Positions 1-8,252 of a stretch of DNA of 37,523 nt are shown here, one piece after another. Source of the stretch: an uncultured Saprospiraceae bacterium (lineage in GTDB: Bacteria > Bacteroidota > Bacteroidia > Chitinophagales > Saprospiraceae); the NCBI GenBank assembly GCA_937921825.1, contig CAKZVK010000118.1, forward strand, positions 1 to 37,523. Direction: 5' to 3'. The notes under the pieces were generated by a model that worked only from the letters and a program-made list of their open reading frames with translations, did not search any database and was not told the DNA's origin. The stretch's first letter is position 1; every line of letters begins with the position of its first letter. A program made the translations under genes and the position numbers.

Positions 1-1
1 C

Positions 2-3000
2 GCACAAGGGCCACAAGGACCAGCGGGACCAGCAGGAACGAGTTGTTATGATACAAATGGAAATGGTGTAGGAGATGCTGGCGAGGATACAAACGGAGAC
101 GGTGTATTTAACGCAGCAGATTGCCAAGGTCCTCAAGGCCCGCAAGGTCCAACAGGAAATACAGGCGCACCAGGCGCACAAGGACCACAGGGTCCAGCAG
201 GTGCACAAGGCCCGGCAGGAAATGACGGAGCACAAGGTCCACAAGGACCAGCAGGTGCACAGGGACCATCAGGAAATAATGGAGCTGATGGTGCACAAGG
301 ACCACAAGGTCCAGCGGGTGCTCAAGGCCCAGCAGGAAACGATGGTGCACAAGGCCCACAGGGTCCAGCAGGCCCAGCGGGACCAGCAGGAAATGATGGT
401 GCACAAGGACCACAAGGACCAGCAGGTGCGCAAGGACCAGCGGGTGCTCAAGGACCAGCAGGAAACGATGGTGCACAAGGCCCAGCAGGCGCACAAGGAC
501 CAGCAGGAAATAATGGAACAAACGGAACGAATGGCGCCCAAGGTCCTCAAGGACCAGCAGGCCCAGCGGGACCAGCAGGAAATAATGGCGCACAAGGGCC
601 ACAAGGACCAGCAGGACCAGCAGGAACGAGTTGTTATGATACAAATGGAAATGGTGTAGGAGATGCTGGCGAGGATACGAACGGAGACGGTGTATACAAC
701 GCTGCAGATTGCCAAGGTGCAGTAGGACCACAAGGCCCTCAAGGACCGCAAGGACCAGCTGGTAATACAGGCGCACCTGGAGCTCAAGGCCCACAAGGAC
801 CATCGGGTGCACAGGGACCAGCAGGAAACGACGGTGCACAAGGACCACAAGGACCAGCTGGTGCACAGGGACCAGCAGGAAACGATGGTGCACAAGGACC
901 ACAAGGACCAGCAGGTGCACAGGGACCAGCAGGAAATGATGGAGCACAAGGACCGGCGGGTGCTCAAGGACCAGCAGGAAACGACGGTGCACAAGGACCA
1001 CAAGGCCCAGCAGGTGCTCAAGGACCAGCAGGAAATGATGGAGCACAAGGCCCAGCTGGAGCTCAAGGCCCAGCAGGAAATGATGGTGCAGATGGCGCGG
1101 AAGGACCACAAGGACCAGCAGGTGCTCAGGGACCAGCAGGAAATGACGGAGCACAAGGCCCACAAGGTCCAGCAGGTGCTCAAGGTCCAGCGGGAGCACA
1201 AGGCCCAGCAGGAAATGATGGTGCACAAGGCCCTCAAGGACCAGCAGGCCCACAAGGTGAGCAGGGACCAGCAGGTGCACAAGGCCCAGCAGGAAACAAT
1301 GGAACTAATGGAACTAATGGTGCACAAGGACCAGCAGGACCAGCGGGACCAGCAGGAAATAACGGGGTTCAAGGACCACAAGGTCCAGCAGGGCCAGCAG
1401 GAACGAGCTGTTATGATACAAATGGAAATGGAATTGGAGATGCTGGTGAGGATACAAACGGTGACGGTGTATTCAACGCAGCAGATTGCCAAGGTCCTGC
1501 AGGTCCACAAGGTCCAGTAGGAAATACAGGAGCACCAGGAGCACAAGGTGCTCAAGGTCCAGCAGGAAATGACGGCGCACAAGGACCACAAGGCCCAGCA
1601 GGTGCTCAAGGACCAGCAGGCCCACAAGGTCCAGCAGGAAGCGATGGTGCTCAAGGTCCTCAAGGTCCAAGAGGTGATCAAGGATTAGTTGGTCCAGCAG
1701 GTCCACAAGGAATCCAAGGTTCACAAGGACCAGCAGGAAATGACGGCGCTCAAGGACCACAAGGTCCAGCAGGTGCACAAGGTCCAGCAGGAAATGATGG
1801 TGCTCAAGGCCCAGCAGGTCAGAATGGAGCACAGGGTCCACAAGGCCCAGCAGGAAATGACGGAGCTGTAGGTCCACAAGGCCCAGCAGGAAACGATGGT
1901 GCACAGGGACCACAAGGTCCAGCAGGGAACGATGGTGCTGTAGGGCCACAAGGTCCAGCAGGTCAGAATGGAGCGCAGGGTCCACAAGGCCCAGCAGGAA
2001 ATGATGGAGCTGTAGGACCACAAGGTCCGGCAGGGGCTGACGGTACTAACGGTGCACAAGGACCTCAAGGAGCACAAGGTCCTCAAGGTCCAACAGGTCC
2101 TCAGGGAGCTCAAGGAGATCAAGGTCCAGCAGGTCCTCAAGGAGCTGATGGAGCACAAGGAGCACAAGGAGCACAAGGTCCTCAAGGTCCTCAAGGACCA
2201 CAAGGTCCAGCAGGAAACGATGGTGCTTCTGGTCCACAAGGAGCACAAGGACCACAAGGCCCTCAAGGCCCTCAAGGTCCACAAGGCCCAGCAGGAAATG
2301 ATGGTGCACAAGGCCCACAAGGCCCAGCAGGACCACAAGGCCCGGCAGGGAATACTGGAGCACCTGGTGCAAATGGTAGTAACGGTACTTCTTGTTGGGA
2401 TCTAAATGGCAATGGTGCATTAGATCTAAATGAAGATGTGAATAATGATGGTTTTGGCAATGGATTAGATTGTCAAGGTCCAGCAGGTCCAGCAGGAGCC
2501 CAAGGTCAACAAGGAGCACAAGGTCCTCAAGGTCCACAAGGCCCTCAAGGTGACCAAGGTGCGCAAGGACCAGCAGGTCCATCAGGTGCTCAGGGGGCAC
2601 AAGGTCCTCAAGGTCCACAAGGTCCTCAGGGTCCAGAAGGTGCTGCAGGTTCAGATGGTCCTCAAGGGGCACAAGGGGCACAAGGTCCTCAAGGTCCACA
2701 AGGTCCTCAAGGTCCTCAAGGTGAAGCTGGAGCAGCAGGTTCTGCAGGTGCAGATGGAGCACAAGGTCCTCAAGGAGCACAAGGTCCTCAAGGTCCTCAA
2801 GGTCCAGAAGGAGCACAAGGTTCAGAAGGCCCACAAGGACCACAAGGACCAGCAGGTCCTCAAGGATCACAAGGTCCTTCTGGAGCAAACGGATTAGCTG
2901 GTGTTGCATGTTGGGATACTAACCAAAATGGTTTCAATGATTCTTTTGAAGACATTAATGGTGATGGAGTATACAGTACTTTAGATTGTCAAGGTGCCGC

Positions 3001-3802
3001 AGGTCCTCAAGGGACTCCAGGTTCACAAGGAGCACAAGGTCCACAAGGTCCTCAAGGTCCACAAGGTCCATCAGGCCCACAAGGTCCAGCAGGTCCTCAA
3101 GGAAATGATGGTCAGCAAGGTCCACAAGGTCCACAAGGTCCAGCAGGAGCACAAGGAGATTCAGGTCCACAAGGAGCACAAGGTCCTCAAGGTCCTCAAG
3201 GTCCTCAAGGTCCTCAAGGTCCAGAAGGTCCTCAAGGTGATGTTGGTGGAACAGGTCCTCAAGGAGCACAAGGTCCTGCAGGATCTCAAGGTCCAGCAGG
3301 AGCGCAAGGTCCACAAGGTCCTCAAGGTCAACAAGGAGCGCAAGGAGAGATCGGTCCAGCAGGTCCTTCAGGAGCACAAGGTCCAGCAGGCCCTCAAGGT
3401 CCTCAAGGAGCGCAAGGTCCAGCAGGTGCTAATGGTGGTCTAAGTATCAAGAAAGATTCTTTAGTGATACCTCAGTTAATTGGTACACAAGTGGGTGATT
3501 CAGGAACGTTTAACACGACATGTTTTGGTCAAGTTACTTGGACTGTTTTAGCAATTCAAAATGCTAACTCAACTACAGGTGACCATGCAGGTATGACTAT
3601 ACGTTATACATTCCCTAGTTTGAATTTACCTATACAGTGTGCATTCTTACAGCACTTTGATAATACTAACACAGGTTTAGGATTCTCAATATGCCAAGTA
3701 GGTAATGCTAACAATAATGGTATCACAGTGAATGTGAATAGAACAGATAGAGTTCAAGATTGGAATGATTTAGGTAAGTTTTACCTTTCTTATCTATATT
3801 AA
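2..3802 (+). CDS. Collagen-like fibre protein with five Cys-bracketed calcium-loop inserts (5' end missing)
   Basis: This frame is open from the first complete codon to TAA at 3800-3802, at least 1266 residues; the true start lies left of the window. I checked it line by line and found no stop or frameshift. Most of it is Gly-X-Y repeat rich in GPQ, GPA, GAQ and GND triplets. Five 27-residue inserts (44-124, 632-712, 1409-1489, 2393-2473, 2909-2989) carry paired EF-hand-type loops between two cysteines. The last 121 residues (3437-3799) form a non-collagen head with three cysteines and alternating beta-like segments; I do not recognise it, and it is not a T9SS sorting domain. The triple helix has no lysine and one arginine (GPRGDQG, codon 1670). 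Long open frames on the other strand and other phases here are by-products of the repetitive codons. A role as an extracellular or surface fibre is inferred. A GTG at 2438 is not a credible start because the repeat continues unbroken upstream. Confidence 0.93.
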   Translation, partial: AQGPQGPAGPAGTSCYDTNGNGVGDAGEDTNGDGVFNAADCQGPQGPQGPTGNTGAPGAQGPQGPAGAQGPAGNDGAQGPQGPAGAQGPSGNNGADGAQGPQGPAGAQGPAGNDGAQGPQGPAGPAGPAGNDGAQGPQGPAGAQGPAGAQGPAGNDGAQGPAGAQGPAGNNGTNGTNGAQGPQGPAGPAGPAGNNGAQGPQGPAGPAGTSCYDTNGNGVGDAGEDTNGDGVYNAADCQGAVGPQGPQGPQGPAGNTGAPGAQGPQGPSGAQGPAGNDGAQGPQGPAGAQGPAGNDGAQGPQGPAGAQGPAGNDGAQGPAGAQGPAGNDGAQGPQGPAGAQGPAGNDGAQGPAGAQGPAGNDGADGAEGPQGPAGAQGPAGNDGAQGPQGPAGAQGPAGAQGPAGNDGAQGPQGPAGPQGEQGPAGAQGPAGNNGTNGTNGAQGPAGPAGPAGNNGVQGPQGPAGPAGTSCYDTNGNGIGDAGEDTNGDGVFNAADCQGPAGPQGPVGNTGAPGAQGAQGPAGNDGAQGPQGPAGAQGPAGPQGPAGSDGAQGPQGPRGDQGLVGPAGPQGIQGSQGPAGNDGAQGPQGPAGAQGPAGNDGAQGPAGQNGAQGPQGPAGNDGAVGPQGPAGNDGAQGPQGPAGNDGAVGPQGPAGQNGAQGPQGPAGNDGAVGPQGPAGADGTNGAQGPQGAQGPQGPTGPQGAQGDQGPAGPQGADGAQGAQGAQGPQGPQGPQGPAGNDGASGPQGAQGPQGPQGPQGPQGPAGNDGAQGPQGPAGPQGPAGNTGAPGANGSNGTSCWDLNGNGALDLNEDVNNDGFGNGLDCQGPAGPAGAQGQQGAQGPQGPQGPQGDQGAQGPAGPSGAQGAQGPQGPQGPQGPEGAAGSDGPQGAQGAQGPQGPQGPQGPQGEAGAAGSAGADGAQGPQGAQGPQGPQGPEGAQGSEGPQGPQGPAGPQGSQGPSGANGLAGVACWDTNQNGFNDSFEDINGDGVYSTLDCQGAAGPQGTPGSQGAQGPQGPQGPQGPSGPQGPAGPQGNDGQQGPQGPQGPAGAQGDSGPQGAQGPQGPQGPQGPQGPEGPQGDVGGTGPQGAQGPAGSQGPAGAQGPQGPQGQQGAQGEIGPAGPSGAQGPAGPQGPQGAQGPAGANGGLSIKKDSLVIPQLIGTQVGDSGTFNTTCFGQVTWTVLAIQNANSTTGDHAGMTIRYTFPSLNLPIQCAFLQHFDNTNTGLGFSICQVGNANNNGITVNVNRTDRVQDWNDLGKFYLSYLY
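44..124 (+). repeat. Calcium-loop insert 1 in the collagen protein
   Basis: A 27-residue Cys-x25-Cys module. Residues 3-14 read [12 protein letters not shown] and residues 15-26 read [12 protein letters not shown]. Both fit the 12-position EF-hand pattern with oxygen ligands at 1, 3, 5, 9 and 12, or 1, 3, 5 and 12. Collagen triplets resume directly on both sides. Confidence 0.85.
632..712 (+). repeat. Calcium-loop insert 2 in the collagen protein
   Basis: Same 27-residue Cys-x25-Cys module. It differs from insert 1 at only about 4 of 81 bases, which points to a recent duplication together with the collagen block between them (588 bp from insert to insert). Confidence 0.85.
1409..1489 (+). 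repeat. Calcium-loop insert 3 in the collagen protein
   Basis: Same module, with GIGDAGE in place of GVGDAGE. It differs from insert 1 at about 6 of 81 bases, most of them silent or conservative. Confidence 0.85.
2393..2473 (+). repeat. Calcium-loop insert 4 in the collagen protein (diverged)
   Basis: Again exactly 27 residues between and including the cysteines, but with the loops [12 protein letters not shown] and [12 protein letters not shown]. The acidic/Asn ligand positions, the central glycines and Cys1/Cys27 are kept while the rest has diverged, which suggests selection on the metal-binding frame. Trp replaces Tyr after the first Cys. Confidence 0.85.
2909..2989 (+). repeat. Calcium-loop insert 5 in the collagen protein (diverged)
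   Basis: 27 residues with loops [12 protein letters not shown] and [12 protein letters not shown] between Cys1 and Cys27. It is the most C-terminal copy and is followed by the last collagen block and the head domain. Confidence 0.85.
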
Positions 3803-3817
3803 TAATAAGAGATAATA

Positions 3818-3841
3818 GGGAGAGAGTAAGTGCTCTCTCCC
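3818..3841 (+). terminator. Stem-loop between the collagen gene and the next T9SS gene
   Basis: A perfect 9-bp stem, GGGAGAGAG at 3818-3826 with CTCTCTCCC at 3833-3841 and a 6-base loop, starts 15 bases after the collagen stop. The tract after it is pyrimidine-rich (CTCTCCTTTAATC) but is not a clean run of T. It may be a weak terminator or an mRNA-stabilising hairpin that sets the ratio of the two products. Confidence 0.45.
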
Positions 3842-3871
3842 CTCTCCTTTAATCTTTTAATAAACTCTGTA

Positions 3872-4951
3872 ATGACAAAATTTAAAATAGCTTTAATTGT
3901 AACTCTTAGTCTTTCTATAATGAGTTTCATAGGAGCACAATCAGGTATAAATAGTTTTGGAAATACTTATGTCCATTCTAACTCTAAAATAGGGTTGCAT
4001 GGAAACCTGGTTTTTAATAATAACGGAGCTGGAGCTTATCCTGGACTAATTATTACTAATAGAAATTCTACTAATCCCGGTGCAGTTGCCTTTGGTAAAA
4101 CTGCTGCTTGGGAGAATGCAGGAGATCATCAACATGTTGATGGTTATGTACAAGTATTCTCTGATAATGCTTTTACATTCCCTATTGGAAATCTAGGATA
4201 CTACAAGCCTGTTTCAATTAGCGGAGGATCTGGTACTATGGCAGCATATACCTTTGATAATCCATTTAAGTTACCATTTATAGGTGAATCACTTAACACT
4301 AGAGCTTCTTCTAGCAATGTAGACTCTCAGGAACTAACTGTTTCTGAAGTTGAGTATTGGGATATAAGAGGTGAAAGTGCTACAGCTGTTACTTTATACT
4401 GGGATACTAATAGCGACATTGAACAGCTTGCCAATGATGACTTGACCACACTGACTATAGTTGGATGGAAAGGTTCTTCTTGGGAAATAATATCTTCTTC
4501 TGTCGATGAAAATGTTATTGATATTACTCGATCTACTGCTGAATCCAACAATAGTGAGAGCACTGTCTATTCTGGGTCAATTACGTCAGAGGTGATTGTA
4601 CCAGATGATTATGACGTATTTACTTTTGCTGCAATATCGTCATCTAGTAATGATGGTAATGTGACTTTTGGATCAAAGTTGAATGATGAGAATATAGAAT
4701 TGACTGTATTCCCTAATCCAACATCTGACCTCTCTGAAGTAAATATAGATTATGATATTACTGATATCAGTTCAGATGCTTTTCTTGTTGTGTATAACTC
4801 TATCGGAGAAAACATATACAAGAAAGCCCTAGTAGAAGATAAAGCTATCTTCCAGCTACCGCATTCTGAAAATGTATCAGGAACATATCAGATCGGAATT
4901 GTTACTGAAAATGGATCTATGATCTATAAGACGGTAGTAATATCCAAATAG
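3872..4951 (+). CDS. T9SS-secreted protein of unknown function beside the collagen gene
   Basis: 359 residues from the ATG at 3872. This start is preferred over an upstream in-frame GTG at 3830 because it gives a clean signal peptide (TKFKIALIV...MSFIGAQS, cut near residue 24) and because 3830 lies inside the hairpin. The mature part is rich in Asn, Ser and Gly and beta-like (NSFGNTYVHSN, FPIGNLGYYKPV); I do not recognise its fold. About 85 C-terminal residues form a type A T9SS sorting domain: FPNPTSD, the VYNSIGE turn, GTYQIGIV and the final KTVVISK. The protein should cross the outer membrane by T9SS and be anchored or released there. It lies 69 bp downstream of the collagen gene on the same strand with a strong terminator after it, so the two may form one surface-structure unit. 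That link is inferred from position only. Confidence 0.85.
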   Translation: MTKFKIALIVTLSLSIMSFIGAQSGINSFGNTYVHSNSKIGLHGNLVFNNNGAGAYPGLIITNRNSTNPGAVAFGKTAAWENAGDHQHVDGYVQVFSDNAFTFPIGNLGYYKPVSISGGSGTMAAYTFDNPFKLPFIGESLNTRASSSNVDSQELTVSEVEYWDIRGESATAVTLYWDTNSDIEQLANDDLTTLTIVGWKGSSWEIISSSVDENVIDITRSTAESNNSESTVYSGSITSEVIVPDDYDVFTFAAISSSSNDGNVTFGSKLNDENIELTVFPNPTSDLSEVNIDYDITDISSDAFLVVYNSIGENIYKKALVEDKAIFQLPHSENVSGTYQIGIVTENGSMIYKTVVISK

Positions 4952-4980
4952 ATTTTAAAGTAAAATTTAAAAACCTATAT

Positions 4981-5016
4981 ATGCCCAAGCTGCGATAAGT
5001 AGCTTGGGCATTTTTT
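4981..5016 (+). terminator. Rho-independent terminator
   Basis: An 11-bp stem (ATGCCCAAGCT at 4981-4991 with AGCTTGGGCAT at 5001-5011) with a 9-base loop is followed by a T run from 5011. It closes the collagen/T9SS unit 30 bp after the stop of the second gene. Confidence 0.88.
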
Positions 5017-5119
5017 ATTTCCACTATATTTATCATTTAGTCTTAAGATTATCTAAATACTCAACTATCCTGAACTATTTAGTCTTCTAAGGCATTTAAA
5101 TGAATAGACAATCAAAAAA

Positions 5120-5836
5120 ATGAAAAACATATTTACTACACTTCTTTTAGCCATTACTAGTTGTATGGCTATAAACCTCTCAGCTCAAGATATTTCTGAA
5201 GGTCTTATAAAAATGGAAATTTCTGACGTTAGTTCTGAGGATCAACAAATAGCAGCTCAGCTAGAGATGATGAAAGGCACCGAAACCAATTACTATTTCA
5301 ACGCAGACCAGTCCTTGACTACTGCTAATATGATGGGAGGAATGATTACTATGAAGAACCTCTTTATGAATGATAGTGAGGCAATGACTATTCTATTCGA
5401 TGTTATGGGACAGAAGATGATGGTAGAGAGTTCTAAAGAAGACAGAAAAGAAGCTGAAGCAGAACAAAAGGAGGCAATGGAAGACTTTGAAATTGTGTAT
5501 GACAAAGAAGATACGAAAGAGATACTTGGATATAAGTGTTACAAAGCAACAATCAAAGGTGGCGAAGAAATGCTTATGACTTTTGAAATGTATATCTCCC
5601 CAGATGTAAAAGCAAGTAGCAAGATGATTCAGGGCTTACAAGCTTTTGAAATCGATGGATTTCCTCTTGAATATGTTATGGATATGGGTAAGATGTCAAT
5701 GACCTACTCTACTACAGAACTACTTGATAAAGTAGATGCGAACATCTTTAATGTTAATACAGATGGTTATAAGAAGATGACTTTTGAAGAGTTCCAAGAG
5801 CAAATGCAAGGTATGGGAGGAGGATTAGGTTTCTAA
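5120..5836 (+). CDS. Methionine-rich secreted protein, DUF4412-like
   Basis: 238 residues starting at ATG 5120. An N-terminal hydrophobic stretch (IFTTLLLAITSCMAINLSAQ) looks like a signal peptide cut after about residue 22, with no clear lipobox. The mature part recalls the DUF4412 type of Bacteroidota periplasmic proteins, by the central IVYDKEDTKEILGYKCYKA segment and the closing TEL...N motif; I am only moderately sure of this. It holds about 26 methionines, some in MM pairs, and ends GMGGGLGF. A Lys/Glu-rich helix (about residues 95-118) lies in the middle. The function is unknown; a metal-binding or oxidation-buffering role for the methionines would be speculation. It stands alone between terminators. 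Confidence 0.8.
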   Translation: MKNIFTTLLLAITSCMAINLSAQDISEGLIKMEISDVSSEDQQIAAQLEMMKGTETNYYFNADQSLTTANMMGGMITMKNLFMNDSEAMTILFDVMGQKMMVESSKEDRKEAEAEQKEAMEDFEIVYDKEDTKEILGYKCYKATIKGGEEMLMTFEMYISPDVKASSKMIQGLQAFEIDGFPLEYVMDMGKMSMTYSTTELLDKVDANIFNVNTDGYKKMTFEEFQEQMQGMGGGLGF

Positions 5837-5858
5837 TCTAGATCAGATAAAAAATATT

Positions 5859-5896
5859 AAAGTGGAGCAGTTGTAAGTAATTGTATCCACTTTTTT
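5859..5896. terminator. Probable bidirectional terminator between convergent genes
   Basis: AAAGTGGA (5859-5866) pairs with TCCACTTT (5886-5893). A T run extends to 5896 on the plus strand, and an AT-rich run follows on the minus strand. It lies between the Met-rich gene and the convergent exonuclease gene. Confidence 0.6.
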
Positions 5897-5983
5897 ATAG
5901 ATAAGCTTGTGTGAATGAGCAGGACAATTGAAATTTTTGTAACAATTACTTCTTTTACACTTAGAATACTCCTCGGGATTTTC

Positions 5984-6535
5984 TCATAGAAATATCCATT
6001 CATCAAAGTACTTCAAAAAGATCTTAGCTAGATTTTCTGCGTCAGAAATTGCTCTATGTGGTTTACCAGTAAACTCAAACCCCTCTCTATTGACAATTTT
6101 CTTTAGATTCCCTTTGACGATGTCTCCTTTTAGTCTATCGTACTCTCCTTTCAGATTTACATAATTATCTAACCACTCTATTTCCTGCTTGTGTAATCTG
6201 CAGTCATCGGCAAATAGTTTTTTGTCGTTTTGTCCCCATGAACAGATGTAGTAATCTTCATCATAGACATCTGCCCAATCAAAGAAATCTTGTAAGACTT
6301 TTGGGAATGACCGAGCTGTATTTACCTGAGCCTGTGTAATTGATGTTAGTTTCTTACAGAAACCAGAAAGGATAGGATTTATAGTTGGCTTGACAAAATT
6401 CTCAAACCTGCTAATCACTTCTCCGTACTCATTAATACGGACTGCTCCAATTTCTATAATTTCATTATAACCTTTTGGGGGTCTACCTAGCCAGCAAGTG
6501 GCTTCAAGATCATAGATTATATAATTAACTGCCAT
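5984..6535 (-). CDS. DEDDh-family 3'-5' exonuclease (ERI-1/KapD-like)
   Basis: 183 residues forming a single exonuclease domain. It shows the ExoI motif YDLEAT (Asp9, Glu11), the SGFCKKLTSIT segment usual in the ERI-1/KapD branch, the ExoII-type SWGQNDKKLF with its Asp, and the ExoIII motif HRAISDAEN with the His and Asp that define DEDDh enzymes. Such enzymes remove nucleotides from RNA or DNA 3' ends with two divalent metal ions. The substrate cannot be read from the sequence; the ERI-1-like signature makes structured RNA 3' ends a reasonable guess. It is the last gene of the minus-strand run with engB and the acyltransferase, 25 bp after the latter. Confidence 0.88.
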   Translation of the reverse strand: MAVNYIIYDLEATCWLGRPPKGYNEIIEIGAVRINEYGEVISRFENFVKPTINPILSGFCKKLTSITQAQVNTARSFPKVLQDFFDWADVYDEDYYICSWGQNDKKLFADDCRLHKQEIEWLDNYVNLKGEYDRLKGDIVKGNLKKIVNREGFEFTGKPHRAISDAENLAKIFLKYFDEWIFL

Positions 6536-6560
6536 TTCTATGTGTTTCCCTATCCTTTTT

Positions 6561-8237
6561 CTACGTTGATGCTACTTTTCGAATGGAAGGTAATTCGTAT
6601 TGTATCATTTTATTATGATAGTAATATAATAACTTCAGGTCTTCTGTCCCAATGGTATGAGGTTCTTTCCAACGCAATACTTTTTTAGCATGATAGACGC
6701 CAACTTTATTTATCCCATTCTCGATGAGCTTTTCAATGCCATTCTGCTTTAAGTCAGCAGAAAGCTTGACTTTGTTTTCTGCTTCTAGCTTAGCTAGGGA
6801 ATCTAGGCATTCTTGAGAATAAGTTATTACATCATCAAGTGGAAGATCTAGTTCTGATACGTCTAATTTTAGTAAGTCGAAGAGATTGAGGTCTTCATGT
6901 TTGTCTTCTATAAGTTTGAAGCATACATAGGCTATAAAATGACTGGAAAGGATTATGTTGTCTTTTTTGAAGCTCGTAATTATTTTTTCTGCTAGCAGTC
7001 TGGTATATATCGATTCTCGTTGTGGGTCAAAGTTCTTTTCCTCCCCAGTAGAAAAGTAGCTATTTATATCTATCTCATTACCTCTCTTGTCATAACTTAC
7101 ACCATTTGTATCTACCCTATTACCTAAAATATCCATAGGTTGACCAAAGGAAAGGTATACTTCTGAGTCCTTGTTTCTCAGTTTTCTAAGAAAGCCAAAG
7201 AGGCTTTTCAATAGATTTTTTTTCTTTTTTCGTCTTGCGTAACGTTCCCTTCCTTCCGCCTTGAGATATTGATCAATTAATGAATCTGCTTCTAAAACAA
7301 AGTGATACCCTACTGAGAGTGGCACGACAAATATCTTCTGATCTATTCCATTCAATAAGCTATACCGTTGGGCATCTATAACAGAGTTTAATAAGCCGAG
7401 TTTCAATTTATCTTCTATAGCTCCACTTCGGGATCTCGTACCGCCAGGAAAGAAGATATGGTTAAGACCTTCAGTGAGCGAGAGGCTTGCCATACTCTTA
7501 AGTGTCTCTAGGTAGACTGGGTTTTTCTTTCTTCTATCGACTCTATAGGCACCCAATCTATTCATATAGTAAGCTAGAATTTCTACATCATACAGATTGA
7601 GACCAGCACCGTATGAAAAAGCAGGAATTCCTACTTTCTGATCTATGCCAAAGGCAATGAGTATAGAATCCAGATTAGTGTAATGTGTAGGCACTATGAC
7701 GACTGTTCCTTTTTGGAATAAAGACCTTAGTTCATCAATTTTGCCATCAACATGAATCTTATCTAAAAGGTCTTTAGGTTTTCCCCATATTCCCTTGTGA
7801 CCTCTTCCCCATCCATTATTATAAAGTCTTTTGAACAGTGCAGTTAGAAATTTCCTCGCAAATCGATGGGACTTAGGAACAAAGTGACCTATGATTTCTT
7901 CAGAGTATCTATGTATGATTCTTCTTAGAATCTTAATTTTTTCTAACTCTGGATTTGCCGCACTTTTGGTTTGCACCATTTCTTTTTCTAGGGAGATCCA
8001 ATACTCTTTTTCGTCACTAGGATCAACTTTCCATGGATTAGTCCTCACTCTTTTTTGCTCAAGGTAGATCGTCTTGTTTATCAGGTCTGTGACTGAGTTG
8101 TTAGAGCTGGTCAGCTTTGAGAGGACATAATCTATAAGGCGCTGTATAAAGTTGTCCCTATCTTCCGAGAACTTGGCTATGGGCCAATCTTTCAGGTCAG
8201 GAAGAATATGATCATAAATATTGTCTCTAGGAGTCAT
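6561..8237 (-). CDS. Glycerolipid acyltransferase (PlsB/PlsC-type domain)
   Basis: 558 residues. The acyltransferase signature HYTNLD (His185-x4-Asp190) is followed by the second block FPGGTRSRSG (about 263-272), which binds the glycerol-3-phosphate phosphate in this superfamily. About 170 N-terminal and 200 C-terminal residues flank the core, so it is much longer than PlsC (about 240) and nearer to PlsB-like enzymes. The predicted reaction is acyl transfer to glycerol-3-phosphate or 1-acylglycerol-3-phosphate in early phospholipid synthesis at the inner membrane. The exact acceptor is uncertain. It starts 15 bp after engB and is probably cotranscribed with it. Confidence 0.87.
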   Translation of the reverse strand: MTPRDNIYDHILPDLKDWPIAKFSEDRDNFIQRLIDYVLSKLTSSNNSVTDLINKTIYLEQKRVRTNPWKVDPSDEKEYWISLEKEMVQTKSAANPELEKIKILRRIIHRYSEEIIGHFVPKSHRFARKFLTALFKRLYNNGWGRGHKGIWGKPKDLLDKIHVDGKIDELRSLFQKGTVVIVPTHYTNLDSILIAFGIDQKVGIPAFSYGAGLNLYDVEILAYYMNRLGAYRVDRRKKNPVYLETLKSMASLSLTEGLNHIFFPGGTRSRSGAIEDKLKLGLLNSVIDAQRYSLLNGIDQKIFVVPLSVGYHFVLEADSLIDQYLKAEGRERYARRKKKKNLLKSLFGFLRKLRNKDSEVYLSFGQPMDILGNRVDTNGVSYDKRGNEIDINSYFSTGEEKNFDPQRESIYTRLLAEKIITSFKKDNIILSSHFIAYVCFKLIEDKHEDLNLFDLLKLDVSELDLPLDDVITYSQECLDSLAKLEAENKVKLSADLKQNGIEKLIENGINKVGVYHAKKVLRWKEPHTIGTEDLKLLYYYHNKMIQYELPSIRKVAST

Positions 8238-8252
8238 GGACTCTAAAAGTCG

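Noticed and set aside
108-1681. Long open frames on the minus strand opposite the collagen tract (390 and 470 codons)
   Set aside because: They arise because the repeated ggn-cca-caa codons contain no stops in the complementary frames. Their readings are low-complexity strings without domain sense, while the plus frame is an uninterrupted Gly-X-Y chain.
44-2989. Inserts as dockerin domains of a cellulosome
   Set aside because: Dockerins have two loops separated by helices and are about 60-70 residues long. These are 27-residue modules with adjoining loops and flanking cysteines, and no cohesin or scaffoldin is seen.
1-3400. CRISPR-like or satellite DNA repeat
   Set aside because: Repeat units are in-frame multiples of three with silent third-base changes, and there are no unique spacers of even length. 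It is protein-coding repetition.
2438-3802. Separate 454-residue gene starting at GTG 2438
   Set aside because: The same frame is open and of the same protein type for at least 2.4 kb upstream, and GTG 2438 falls inside a calcium-loop insert.
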